Source: Frondihabitans sp. PhB188
GTDB lineage: Bacteria; Actinomycetota; Actinomycetes; Actinomycetales; Microbacteriaceae
Length of the DNA: 64,000 bases
Direction of reading: 5' to 3'
Assembly: GCF_003752365.1 (NCBI RefSeq)
Contig: NZ_RJUO01000001.1
Coordinates: 620,001-684,000, forward strand
The notes beneath the pieces were generated by a model. That model saw nothing but the letters and a program-made list of their open reading frames with translations, had not been told where the DNA came from and ran no database searches. The translations under genes were made by a program, and so were the position numbers. Shown here in pieces: positions 11,835 through 19,753 of this stretch (within the stretch, counting starts at the first letter, position 1; each line of letters begins with the position of its first letter).

Positions 11835-11868
11835 AACGGCCTCCCCGACAGGTGTCGGGGAGGCCGTT
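11835..11868 (-). terminator. Strong hairpin after the transporter lipoprotein gene
   Basis: AACGGCCTCCCCGACA (11835-11850) pairs perfectly with its complement at 11853-11868. The hairpin lies 18 bases past the stop of the substrate-binding protein gene on the minus strand, so it most likely ends the transporter operon before cydA. No strong T-run follows. Confidence 0.8.
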
Positions 11869-11885
11869 CGTGTCGCGGGGCTGGG

Positions 11886-12812
11886 CTACTTGACGAGGCC
11901 CGTGTCGCTGAGGAACTTCTTGGCGATCACAGCGGCCGACGACTTGTCATCGACACTGGTCGTGTTGAGATCGATCAGCGCGGACTGCGTGAGCTTCGCG
12001 TTGACGTCCTCGATGATCCCGGCCGCCTTCGAGTCGACCTTGGAGTCGACCACGGGGATGACGTGCTGGGGCAGGATCATGTTCTCGGGGTCTTCCAGGC
12101 TGACGAAGTCGTTCGCCTTGATCGCCGGGCTGGCCGAGTAGATGTCGGCGAGCTGGACCTGGCCGTTCTTGAGCGCGGCGACGGTGTTCGCTCCGCCCGA
12201 GTCGGCGATGGCCTTCAGCGTCGCGGTCGCACCGTAGACGCTCTTCAGGCCGGTGATGCCGTAGGGGCGGGTCTGGAACTCGGCGTTGGCGCCGACGACG
12301 AGCTTGCCGGAGTAGTCCTTGAGGTCGGCGAGGCTCGTGATGTCGTTCTTCGTCGAGAAGTCCTTCGTCACGGTGTAGGTGTCCTGGTCGGTCGCCTCGG
12401 CGGCCTTGAGGGTCTTCAGGCCCGACGGAAGCGCGTCGGGGAGAGCCGACTCGATGTCGGACTCCGACTTGGCGGTCGTCTTGGCGTCGTAGTACTGCAG
12501 CAGGCTGCCGCTGTAGTCGGGGATCACGTCGATGGTCCCCTTCTCGAGCTCGGGCAGGTAGACGCTGCGCTGGCCGATGTTGAACTGGCGGTCGACCTTG
12601 AAGCCGGCGTTCTCGAGAGCCTGCGCGTATGCCTCCGCGATGATCTCGTTCGAGTAGTACTGCTGCGAGCCGATCACGATAGTGTCGCCCGAGGCGCTGG
12701 AATCCGATCCCGACTTGAGCGGATCGCCGGACGAGCACCCTGCCAGGGCGACCATAGCCCCGATCGCGACTGCGCCCACCAGGGCGAGTCGGCCTCTCTT
12801 CGCTGTGAACAT
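11886..12812 (-). CDS. Osmoprotectant-type ABC transporter substrate-binding lipoprotein
   Basis: Captures a quaternary-amine compound (glycine betaine, choline or similar in known relatives) outside the membrane. The 308 residues begin with a signal peptide and lipobox (VGAVAIGAMVALAGC), then a QAT/OpuAC-type domain: IVIGSQQYYSNEIIAEAYAQ, IDVIPDYSGSLLQYYD, LADIYSASPAI. The start at 12812 has a good AGGAAGGA ribosome site and overlaps the upstream permease stop as TGATG. It is the last gene of a four-gene operon ended by a strong hairpin. The exact ligand cannot be read from the sequence. Confidence 0.88.
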   Translation of the reverse strand: MFTAKRGRLALVGAVAIGAMVALAGCSSGDPLKSGSDSSASGDTIVIGSQQYYSNEIIAEAYAQALENAGFKVDRQFNIGQRSVYLPELEKGTIDVIPDYSGSLLQYYDAKTTAKSESDIESALPDALPSGLKTLKAAEATDQDTYTVTKDFSTKNDITSLADLKDYSGKLVVGANAEFQTRPYGITGLKSVYGATATLKAIADSGGANTVAALKNGQVQLADIYSASPAIKANDFVSLEDPENMILPQHVIPVVDSKVDSKAAGIIEDVNAKLTQSALIDLNTTSVDDKSSAAVIAKKFLSDTGLVK

Positions 12813-13558
12813 CACTTGTTTCCTTCCTGGAGTGGAGAACCCACTACCGAGCGGGAGCGGGTTGCTCCCGACCGGTCGTTCTGAGGTCGTATCGCGCGGA
12901 CACCCGCGGGCACGACGAGGCGCTGGATGATCGAGTAGACGATCTCCAGGACGACCGCCAAGGCGACGACGAGGATGGCGCCGACGAGGGTGGTCGGGTA
13001 GTCGTTGGTGCCGAGGCCGAGGAAGATGAAGCTTCCGAGCCCCTCGGCGCCGACGTAGTAGGCGAGGGTGGCCGTGGCGACGATCTGAAGCGTCGCCGAC
13101 CGGAGTCCTCCGATGATCAGCGGCAGCCCGAGGGGCACCTCCACCTGGCGGAGGATCTGCCACTCGGTCATGCCCATGGCGCGGGCCGCGTCGATGGTCT
13201 TCCGGTCGACCGCCTCGAGGCCCGAGTAGGCACCCGCCAGGATCGACGGGATCGCCAGGATCACGAACGCGATGAGCGGCGCACGGAGGCCGATGCCGAT
13301 CAAGACGGCCAGCAGTGTGATCACACCCAGCGTGGGCAGCGCCCTGGCTCCACCCGAGATCAGGACCGCCGCCTGGCGACCGCGGCCCGTGTGGCCGATG
13401 AGCAGGCCGATGGGGAGCGCGATCGCAGCCGAGATCACGAGCGCGAGGAGGGTGTACCAGAGGTGCTCGCCCAGGCGCGACCCGATCGGGTTCGCCTCCG
13501 ACGCGCTCCAGTTGACCGGGTCGAGGATGAAGGCGAAAGCCGAGCCGAAGTAGTTCAT
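12812..13558 (-). CDS. Osmoprotectant-type ABC transporter permease (OpuCB/ProW family), second permease
   Basis: Membrane channel subunit, 248 residues with about five to six helices. The BPD-type coupling loop is visible as GLEAVDRKTIDAARAMGMTE, followed by LRQVEVPLGLPLIIGGLRSA. The ATG at 13558 overlaps the stop of the preceding permease by four bases (ATGA). The gene ends by overlapping the lipoprotein start. Two different permease genes in one operon imply a heteromeric channel. Confidence 0.88.
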   Translation of the reverse strand: MNYFGSAFAFILDPVNWSASEANPIGSRLGEHLWYTLLALVISAAIALPIGLLIGHTGRGRQAAVLISGGARALPTLGVITLLAVLIGIGLRAPLIAFVILAIPSILAGAYSGLEAVDRKTIDAARAMGMTEWQILRQVEVPLGLPLIIGGLRSATLQIVATATLAYYVGAEGLGSFIFLGLGTNDYPTTLVGAILVVALAVVLEIVYSIIQRLVVPAGVRAIRPQNDRSGATRSRSVVGSPLQEGNK

Positions 13559-14235
13559 GCGGTGGCCAGGACCCTTCGCGCGGCTCGTCGGCTGGGTGTC
13601 GCCGTCGCCCTGGTCCACGGCATGAGCGCGCGCCCGAGCAGCACGAGGAGCGCGTCGAGGATGAGGGCCATGACGACGACGAGGACGATGCCCGTCACGA
13701 TCTCGGGGATGATCGCGCGCTGCAGTCCGTCGGTGAAGAGCAGGCCGAGCCCGTTGACGCCGAGCACGCCTCCGACGGTCACGAGGCTGACCGTGCTCAC
13801 GACGACGACGCGCATGCCGGCGAGCAGGACCGGACCGGCCAGGGGGAAGTCGACCGACCAGAAGCGACCCCAGGGGCTGAACCCGACGGCGGTGGCCGAC
13901 TGGCGGACATCCGGCTCGACCGCTTCGAGAGCGTCGGCCGTCGACCGGACCATCAGGGCCATGCCGTAGAGCGTGAGGACGACGATCACGTTGACGGGAC
14001 TCCGGAGGCCCGTCCCGATGAACAGCGGCAGCACGATCAGGAGCGGCAGCGACGGGATCGCGTACAGCAGGCCGGCGACCGTGAGGAGGACGCCGCGCAC
14101 GGGCCGGTACCGGTTGGCGACCCAGCCGAGCGGAACGCTCAGCACGAACGAGAGGATGATCGGCGGGATGCTGAGCTGCAGGTGGGCCAGTGCCGAGTCG
14201 CCCACGTACGAGGCGTTCTGGACGACCCAGTTCAC
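13555..14235 (-). CDS. Osmoprotectant-type ABC transporter permease (OpuCB/ProW family), first permease
   Basis: 226-residue membrane subunit, homologous to the next permease. It has about five hydrophobic helices and the coupling loop DALEAVEPDVRQSATAVGFSPW followed by FPLAGPVLLAGMR. It starts at the GTG at 14235 (VNWVVQNASYVG), which overlaps the ATPase stop as GTGA, so all three upstream genes are translationally coupled. The C-terminus is basic (ATATPSRRAARRVLATA). Confidence 0.86.
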   Translation of the reverse strand: MNWVVQNASYVGDSALAHLQLSIPPIILSFVLSVPLGWVANRYRPVRGVLLTVAGLLYAIPSLPLLIVLPLFIGTGLRSPVNVIVVLTLYGMALMVRSTADALEAVEPDVRQSATAVGFSPWGRFWSVDFPLAGPVLLAGMRVVVVSTVSLVTVGGVLGVNGLGLLFTDGLQRAIIPEIVTGIVLVVVMALILDALLVLLGRALMPWTRATATPSRRAARRVLATA

Positions 14236-15077
14236 GGCTGGGCCCGACCGCCGGCTGCCGGGACCGACCCGGTGAGCGTTCCGGCGGGCCGACCGTCGTC
14301 GTCGACGAGGATGGAGCCGGTGGCGGTCTCCTCGATGTGCAGCGCGCGCTTGCCGCGGTTCGCCCCGATGAAGTCGGCGACGAAGTCGTCGGCGGGGTCG
14401 GCGAGGATCTCGGCGGGCGAGCCGACCTGCGCGATGTGGCCGCCCTTCTTCAGGATCACGACCTGGTCGCCGAGGTAGAAGGCCTCGTCGATGTCGTGCG
14501 TGACGAAGACGACCGTCTTGTCGAGGTCGCGCTGAAGGCGGATCAGCTCCTCTTGGAGGTCGGAGCGCACCAGCGGGTCGACGGCTCCGAACGGCTCGTC
14601 CATCAGCAGGATGTTCGGGTCGACGGCGAGACCGCGGGCGACGCCCACACGCTGCTGCTGACCGCCCGAGAGCTGACTCGGGTAGCGGTCGGCGAAGGCG
14701 CGGTCGAGGCCGACGGTGTCCATCAGCTCGAGGGCCTGCAGGCGGGCCTCCCGCTTCTTGACGCCTTTGAGGAGCGGCACGGTCGCGATGTTGTCGACGA
14801 CCTTGCGGTGCGGAAGGAGCCCGGAGTTCTGCATGACGTAGCCGATGCTGCGACGCAGGGCGACGGGCTCGAGCCCGCCGATGTCTTTGCCGTCGATCTG
14901 GATGCTGCCGGACGACGGGTCGACCATGCGGTTGATCATCCGGAGGATGGTGGTCTTGCCGCAACCGCTGGACCCGACGAAGACGGTGGTCTTCCGTGAC
15001 GGGATCACGAGGCTGAAGTCTTCGACGGCTCGGGTTCCGTCGGGGTACTGCTTGGTGACCGAGCGGAACTCGATCAT
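14232..15077 (-). CDS. Osmoprotectant-type ABC transporter ATP-binding protein (OpuCA/ProV family)
   Basis: Energises uptake through the two permeases. The 281 residues contain Walker A GSSGCGKTT (near residue 35), the QNSGLLPHRKV Q-loop, the LSGGQQQRVGVARGL signature and Walker B ILLMDEPFGAVDP. After the ATPase core only about 45 residues remain, so the paired CBS domains that sense ionic strength in classic OpuCA/OpuA are absent. The start is the ATG at 15077 (MIEFRSV). It has no strong Shine-Dalgarno sequence. It is the first gene of the operon, 152 bases downstream of a TetR gene on the same strand. Confidence 0.88.
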   Translation of the reverse strand: MIEFRSVTKQYPDGTRAVEDFSLVIPSRKTTVFVGSSGCGKTTILRMINRMVDPSSGSIQIDGKDIGGLEPVALRRSIGYVMQNSGLLPHRKVVDNIATVPLLKGVKKREARLQALELMDTVGLDRAFADRYPSQLSGGQQQRVGVARGLAVDPNILLMDEPFGAVDPLVRSDLQEELIRLQRDLDKTVVFVTHDIDEAFYLGDQVVILKKGGHIAQVGSPAEILADPADDFVADFIGANRGKRALHIEETATGSILVDDDGRPAGTLTGSVPAAGGRAQP

Positions 15078-15229
15078 CGCTGTCGTTCAATCATTGCGGT
15101 GGCTCATTCCTCGTGGGCAACACGAATCGACACTTGCCAGGGCGTCAACTGAACCACAGATCATCGATAGGCGTTACACGGCTGTCGTTTACTGTCACGG
15201 AGTCGTAATGATTCGACCCACGGCGTCAT

Positions 15230-15868
15230 TCAGGCCCCGGCGAGGTAACCCGTGACCACGGAACGGCATTCCTCGATGAAGCGCGAATCACCCTCGGGCG
15301 AGGCCTGGAACGCGCGGGCCAGGATCGCGCTGCCCATCTCGATCGCGACGTCGAGAGCGAAGTCGAGGTCGGCCGATCGCTCGACCGGGTAGCGGACGGC
15401 GAGGAGCGCCGACATCTGCTCGGCGAAGGGGCGACGCCCCTCGGTCTCGCCGGACGTGGAGTCGGCGACCTCGGCGTCGCCGAAGCGGATAGCGCGGAAG
15501 CCGGGCTCGGTGCGGTACATGTCGACCTGCGCGTCGATGGCGAAGTCGACGGCGTCGTGCCACTCCTGCGACCCGCTCTCGACGATGACCCCGTCGATGC
15601 GCTCCATGAGACGGCCGACGCAGCGGGCCGCGAGGGCCTCGACGACGGCGATGCGGTCGGGGAAGTAGCGGTAGACGGTGCCGATGGAGGCGCCGGCGCG
15701 CTCGGCCACCATGGCCGTCGTGAGGCGCTCGAAGCCGATCTCGTCGATGATCGCCGCCGCCGCATCGAGGAGGCCTGTCAGCCGAGCCGAGCTCCGCGCC
15801 TGGACCGGCTCGTTCCTGAGCAGTGATGATCCCCCGGGCAGTGCTTCATTGGTCTCGGTGACGAGCAA
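15230..15868 (-). CDS. TetR/AcrR family transcriptional regulator
   Basis: A 212-residue repressor-type protein. The N-terminal HTH reads LLDAAAAIIDEIGFERLTTAMVAERAGASIGTVYRYFPDR; the C-terminal ligand domain is family-specific and not assignable. I start at the TTG at 15868, because GAAGGAG lies just upstream. An in-frame ATG at 15943 would add 25 residues of low-complexity sequence without a ribosome site. It lies just upstream of the osmoprotectant transporter on the same strand and is divergent from the SRAP gene, so it may control either one. Confidence 0.82.
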   Translation of the reverse strand: MLVTETNEALPGGSSLLRNEPVQARSSARLTGLLDAAAAIIDEIGFERLTTAMVAERAGASIGTVYRYFPDRIAVVEALAARCVGRLMERIDGVIVESGSQEWHDAVDFAIDAQVDMYRTEPGFRAIRFGDAEVADSTSGETEGRRPFAEQMSALLAVRYPVERSADLDFALDVAIEMGSAILARAFQASPEGDSRFIEECRSVVTGYLAGA

Positions 15869-15960
15869 TGGGTCTCCTTCAGTATGAGCGGCGCTTCTCG
15901 TGCGACCGGCGACGTCGCTGCTGTCGCTCGATGTCCGACGCATGCGCTTGACTTGTGGTC

Positions 15961-16665
15961 ATGTGCGGAAGATTCGTGATGTCGCGCGCCTCGAGCGACC
16001 TGGTGGCCCTCTTCGACGTCGACGTGACGGGAGATACTCTTCCAGAGCCTTCCTGGAATATCGCTCCGACCGCGCCGGTGAGTCTGATCGTCGATGCCGC
16101 GCCTCGCGGCGAGGATGCCGGCGGGCCCCCGGTGCGCCGCCTGGCCTCCGCCCGGTGGGGGCTGATCCCGGCGTGGGCCGACGATCCGGCCGTCGGCGCC
16201 CGGGCGTTCAATGCCCGGGTCGAGACGGCGGCCGAGAAGCCGACGTTCCGCGACGCCGTCGTCTCGCGACGAGGCATCGTTCCGGCGTCGAGCTACTACG
16301 AGTGGACGACCGGCCCCGAGGGCGCGAAGGTGCCGATGTCGATCTCGCTGCCCGACGACGAGCTCATGCTGTTCGCCGCGCTCTACGAGTGGTGGCGCGA
16401 CCCGAAGAAGGCTTCGGACGACCCGTCGCGCTGGGTGCTCAGCACCACGATCCTCACGCGCGACTCGACCGGACCGCTCCGGGGGGTCCACGACAGGATG
16501 CCGGTGTTCGTCGGCGCCGACATCATGGACGACTGGCTCGACCCGCACACCGAGGGCGACGGCGACCTGCTCGAAGGCATCGCCGGCGAGGCGGAGCAGC
16601 ACGCCGCCCGCGTGCGCATCGAGCCGACGGACGGACCGCACGGGACGCCGCCGCCCACGGAGTGA
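15961..16665 (+). CDS. SOS response-associated peptidase (SRAP, YedK/HMCES family)
   Basis: In known members this 234-residue type of protein caps abasic sites in single-stranded DNA through a thiazolidine bond formed by Cys2, exposed after Met removal. The sequence begins MCGRFVMSRAS, so the start must be the ATG at 15961, not the GTG six bases earlier. Other family landmarks are NARVETAAEKPTFRDA, the Glu in PASSYYEW and the His in VHDRMPVF. The gene is divergent from a TetR regulator. I see no LexA box in front of it, although the family often belongs to the SOS response. Confidence 0.92.
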   Translation: MCGRFVMSRASSDLVALFDVDVTGDTLPEPSWNIAPTAPVSLIVDAAPRGEDAGGPPVRRLASARWGLIPAWADDPAVGARAFNARVETAAEKPTFRDAVVSRRGIVPASSYYEWTTGPEGAKVPMSISLPDDELMLFAALYEWWRDPKKASDDPSRWVLSTTILTRDSTGPLRGVHDRMPVFVGADIMDDWLDPHTEGDGDLLEGIAGEAEQHAARVRIEPTDGPHGTPPPTE

Positions 16666-16691
16666 GGGGGCGGGCATGCCACAATGAGGGC

Positions 16692-17786
16692 ATGCCGGGT
16701 CACCGCAAAGCCTCTTCCGCGCCTCCCGCCGCGTTCGGGTCGAACGCGCAGGCGGTGGTCGCGCAGAGCGTCGAGCCGATGCTGCACCGAGCCGCGCGGA
16801 TGGAAGACGCGATCCACGAGTTCCGCGAGCAGAACGCCCGCCGACGCGGCCTGATCCCGACCATCGTGCCGTACACCGGCTACGGCGCTCCCGGCTGGAT
16901 CCGCGTGCTCTGCCGCGTGCTCCTGACCAAAGAGGGGGAGAAGCTGTCGACCGGGCACACCCACGTGCGCGGCTGGCGCAGCTTCACGAGCGTGCCGATC
17001 AACGAGGTCGTGGTCGACGCCGTGATCGACGGGGTCACGCACCACATGACCGCCGACCGCGGCGGGGTCGTCGACACGCGCATCGAGGTCGACCTCCAGC
17101 CGGGCTGGCACTCGATCGTGCTGCGCACCGAGGGATCGCTCGAGGTGCACGCGCCCGTCTTCGTGATCGACCCCGCCGTCAAGTTCGGCATCATCTCCGA
17201 CATCGACGACACCGTCATGGTGACGGCCCTGCCCCGGCCGTTCCTCGCGGCCTGGAACACCTTCGTGCTCGACGAGCACGCGCGCCGACCCGTGCCCGGG
17301 ATGGCGGTGCTCTACGAGCGCCTCCGTGCTTCGGCGCCCGGCACCCCCGTCATCTACGTGTCGACGGGCGCCTGGAACGTGGCGCCGACGCTCAACCGAT
17401 TCCTGACCCGCAACTTCTACCCGCGGGGCCCGCTGCTGCTGACCGACTGGGGGCCGACGCACGACCGCTGGTTCCGCAGCGGCCGTCAGCACAAGTACCA
17501 GACCCTGCGGCGCATCGCCGCCGAGTTCCCCGAGATGAAGTGGCTGCTCGTCGGCGACGACGGCCAGCACGACGAGGACACCTACGGCAACTTCCTCGCG
17601 GAGCACCCGTCGAACGTCGCCGGCGTGGCCATCCGCCAGCTGTCGTCGACCGAGGCCGTCTTCGCCGGAGGCCGCTCGCGGGCCGAGGAGCACGAGCGCA
17701 CCACGAAGACGCCGTGGATCTACGCGCCCGACGGTGCCGGCATCTGGGACCAGCTCGTCGAGAAGGGCATGGTCGGCGGGGCGTAG
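16692..17786 (+). CDS. App1-like phosphatase (DUF2183 domain)
   Basis: 364 residues. The C-terminal half holds the HAD-like motif SDIDDTVMVT, near residue 175, and later VSTGAWN and LLVGDDGQHDEDTY, which fit the DUF2183/App1 phosphatidate phosphatase family. The N-terminal half resembles a beta-sandwich domain found in bacterial members. The substrate in bacteria is not established. CACAAT lies six bases before the ATG at 16692, so the message may be leaderless; the start is flanked by two GCATGCC copies. Confidence 0.82.
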   Translation: MPGHRKASSAPPAAFGSNAQAVVAQSVEPMLHRAARMEDAIHEFREQNARRRGLIPTIVPYTGYGAPGWIRVLCRVLLTKEGEKLSTGHTHVRGWRSFTSVPINEVVVDAVIDGVTHHMTADRGGVVDTRIEVDLQPGWHSIVLRTEGSLEVHAPVFVIDPAVKFGIISDIDDTVMVTALPRPFLAAWNTFVLDEHARRPVPGMAVLYERLRASAPGTPVIYVSTGAWNVAPTLNRFLTRNFYPRGPLLLTDWGPTHDRWFRSGRQHKYQTLRRIAAEFPEMKWLLVGDDGQHDEDTYGNFLAEHPSNVAGVAIRQLSSTEAVFAGGRSRAEEHERTTKTPWIYAPDGAGIWDQLVEKGMVGGA

Positions 17787-17839
17787 CGCTCTCGCCGTCG
17801 GCTTCGCACCACGCCCGCCGGGCCGCCGGGCCCGGCCGG

Positions 17840-17845
17840 TATCGT
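17840..17845 (+). promoter_or_regulatory. -10 element (TATCGT) of the GNAT gene
   Basis: TATCGT ends six bases before the GTG at 17852, and there is no ribosome-binding sequence. This is the leaderless layout seen elsewhere in the window. Confidence 0.55.
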
Positions 17846-17851
17846 CGACGA

Positions 17852-18340
17852 GTGCTCCCCCGACCGACCCCGCGCCTGCGCTTCCGCGAGATGGGCGCCG
17901 CCGACCTCGACGCCATGGCCGGCCTGCTCGGCGACCCCCGCGTGATGGAGTTCTACCCGGCGCCGAAGACGCGCGACGAGGCCGCCGCGTGGATCGCCTG
18001 GAACCAGCGCAACTACGCCGAGCACGGCTACGGACTCTGGATCATCGAGACGCACGGCGGCGCCTTCGTCGGAGACTGCGGGCTGACGTGGCAGGACGTC
18101 GACGGGGTGCTCCGGCTCGAGGTCGGGTACCACGTGGGCACCGAGTTCCTGCGCCGGGGGCTCGCCACGGAGGCCGCGGGAGCGTGCCGCGATCTCGCGC
18201 GCGACGAGCTGGGGGCCGCGGAGCTGGTCGCCATCATCGATCCGGCGAACACGGCCTCGCGGCGGGTGGCCGAGAAGATCGGGCTGCGCGAGCTCGGGAC
18301 GACGGGGTGGCGCACCGTGCTCGGCACGACCTTCGGCTGA
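17852..18340 (+). CDS. GNAT family N-acetyltransferase (RimJ/RimL-like)
   Basis: A 162-residue acetyltransferase of the Acetyltransf_3 type: RLRFREMGAADLDAMAGLL, the acetyl-CoA loop EFLRRGLATEAAGACRDLA, and ANTASRRVAEKIGL near the C-terminus. The substrate is unknown; relatives modify ribosomal protein termini, small amines or antibiotics. The GTG at 17852 follows a TATCGT -10 by six bases. It ends at a strong hairpin shared with the convergent SDR. Confidence 0.85.
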   Translation: MLPRPTPRLRFREMGAADLDAMAGLLGDPRVMEFYPAPKTRDEAAAWIAWNQRNYAEHGYGLWIIETHGGAFVGDCGLTWQDVDGVLRLEVGYHVGTEFLRRGLATEAAGACRDLARDELGAAELVAIIDPANTASRRVAEKIGLRELGTTGWRTVLGTTFG

Positions 18341-18361
18341 CCGGGGCCGCTGCGCACCACC

Positions 18362-18405
18362 ATCGGGACTCGGCACCACGAGATCTCGCGGTGCGGAGTC
18401 CCGAT
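18362..18405. terminator. Bidirectional terminator hairpin
   Basis: ATCGGGACTCGGCACC (18362-18377) pairs with GGTGCGGAGTCCCGAT (18390-18405) with one mismatch; the loop includes the palindrome CGAGATCTCG. It lies between the convergent GNAT and SDR genes and can serve both. Confidence 0.8.
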
Positions 18406-18433
18406 CATGGGCTGCGGGGCGATGCGAGGCGGA

Positions 18434-19186
18434 TCAGTGCGAGCCGGCGAGCATGTGCAGCACCCGGTCGTAGGCGCCGTCGACCTCGGCGAAGCGCAGC
18501 ATCTTGACCCGCTCCACCATGACCTGCTTCTCGTCGGGCCGCGTGCTCAGGATCTCGAACACCTCGTCGAGGTACTCGTCGACCGGCATGGCCCGGCCGC
18601 TGGTGTCCTCGTCCTGACCGAGCAGCGTCGTCGCAACTGCCGGCGGGATCAGCTCGAGCACCTCGACGCCCGACTCGGCGAGCTGCAGGCGCAGGATCTC
18701 GGTGAACGAGTGCACCGCGGCCTTCGTGGCGTTGTAGGTCGGCGTCATCGCGAGCGGCACGAAGGCGAGTCCCGACGAGACGGTCATGAACGCGGCGTCG
18801 GGCCTGCCCTGCAAGAACTCGGTGAACGCCGCGACGGTCCGGATCGTGCCGAGCAGGTTCGTGGTGATGGTCGCCTCGGCCGTCTCGAGGAAGCCCGCGG
18901 TCGTCAGGTCTTCGGGCTGCATGATGCCGGCCATCGTGATGACGACGTTGAGGTCGGGGTGGCTCGCGGTGATCGTCTCGAACCCGTTCTGAATGGACGC
19001 AGGAACTGCGACGTCCATCTCGAGGCCCGTGATCCCCGGGTTCTCCGCTTCGATCTCGGCCAGGAGCGCCGTGCGGCGTCCGGCCACGACGACGGTGTTG
19101 CCCGCCGCCGCGAAGCGCTGCGCGAGGCCCAGGCCGAGACCCGAGGTGCCGCCGGTGATGAGGATGGTGTTTCCAGTCGTTTTCAT
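18434..19186 (-). CDS. Short-chain dehydrogenase/reductase (DltE-like)
   Basis: 250-residue NAD(P)-dependent oxidoreductase. TGGTSGLGLGLAQRF is the Rossmann glycine motif; the active site reads MTVSSGLAFVPLAMTPTYNATKAA (catalytic Ser, then YxxxK). ELIPPAVATTLLGQDED resembles the DltE-type clade. The start at 19186 has GGAG close by and also CACAGT six bases upstream, so either a short-leader or a leaderless message is possible. It is divergent from the DUF6504 gene. The substrate is unknown. Confidence 0.85.
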   Translation of the reverse strand: MKTTGNTILITGGTSGLGLGLAQRFAAAGNTVVVAGRRTALLAEIEAENPGITGLEMDVAVPASIQNGFETITASHPDLNVVITMAGIMQPEDLTTAGFLETAEATITTNLLGTIRTVAAFTEFLQGRPDAAFMTVSSGLAFVPLAMTPTYNATKAAVHSFTEILRLQLAESGVEVLELIPPAVATTLLGQDEDTSGRAMPVDEYLDEVFEILSTRPDEKQVMVERVKMLRFAEVDGAYDRVLHMLAGSH

Positions 19187-19309
19187 GTCTCCACTGTGGC
19201 GCCGCGCTCGGACGACGTGAAGGGAGCGGTCAGCCGGGGATTCGCAGTCCGTCCCTTCTCACGGCTCGGGGCTTCTGGTCGCGGGGTCGCGAATGTCGGA
19301 GGCGCGACG

Positions 19310-19331
19310 TAGAGTTCGAACATACTTTCGA
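19310..19331 (+). promoter_or_regulatory. LexA (SOS) box and -10 before the DUF6504 gene
   Basis: TCGAACATACTTTCGA (19316-19331) matches the actinobacterial LexA operator TCGAAC-N4-GTTCGA with one change. It directly follows TAGAGT (19310-19315), so LexA bound here would block the start of transcription. The layout equals that of the dnaE2 promoter 4 kb downstream. Confidence 0.75.
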
Positions 19332-19351
19332 ACAGAGCCAGAGGGGCCAGC

Positions 19352-19693
19352 ATGCGGATCGACGCGCAGCGGATCGACGAGCGGATCGCCGTCGAGACCA
19401 CCGACGAGGGCACGCCCCTCCGATTCACCTGGCGGCGGGTCGTCTACGGCGTGGTGAGCGCACCCGAGGTGTGGATCACCCGGCAGGCCTGGTGGCGCAG
19501 CGCGACGCGGGCCCCGCGCGGCTCCGGCAGCGAGCTGCTCGAGATGCACGTCTGGCGCGTCGACGCGCTGCCGCTCACCGACGGCGCGCACCGGGTCGAC
19601 GGCACGTTCGACCTCGCGCGAGACCCGATCAGCCGCGAGTGGCTGCTGCTCGGGGTGTTCGACGACCAGATCGACCAGCAGCTGTTCGCATGA
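19352..19693 (+). CDS. DUF6504 family protein, LexA-controlled
   Basis: A small 113-residue cytoplasmic protein: RFTWRRVVYGVVSAPEVWITRQAWW, then EMHVWRVDALPLTDGAHRVDG and DLARDPISREWLLLGVFDD. DUF6504 proteins are commonly found beside or fused to the ImuA/ImuB mutasome genes in actinobacteria; their biochemical role is not known. The ATG at 19352 has AGAGGGG upstream. The LexA box just before it and dnaE2 nearby support a role in SOS mutagenesis, though imuA and imuB are not in this window. Confidence 0.8.
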   Translation: MRIDAQRIDERIAVETTDEGTPLRFTWRRVVYGVVSAPEVWITRQAWWRSATRAPRGSGSELLEMHVWRVDALPLTDGAHRVDGTFDLARDPISREWLLLGVFDDQIDQQLFA

Positions 19694-19753
19694 GCCGGCC
19701 CGCCTCAGCATGCCACGGCGGGCTTTCATGGCATCGGCTGATTGGATGAGCGC

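Noticed and set aside
15078-15229. A TetR operator between the TetR gene and the transporter operon
   Set aside because: The GTTACACGGCTGTCG and CACGGAGTCGTAA segments look partly symmetric but the match is poor.
15869-15943. The ATG at 15943 as the start of the TetR gene
   Set aside because: No ribosome site is present there; the TTG at 15868 has GAAGGAG. The longer form cannot be fully excluded.
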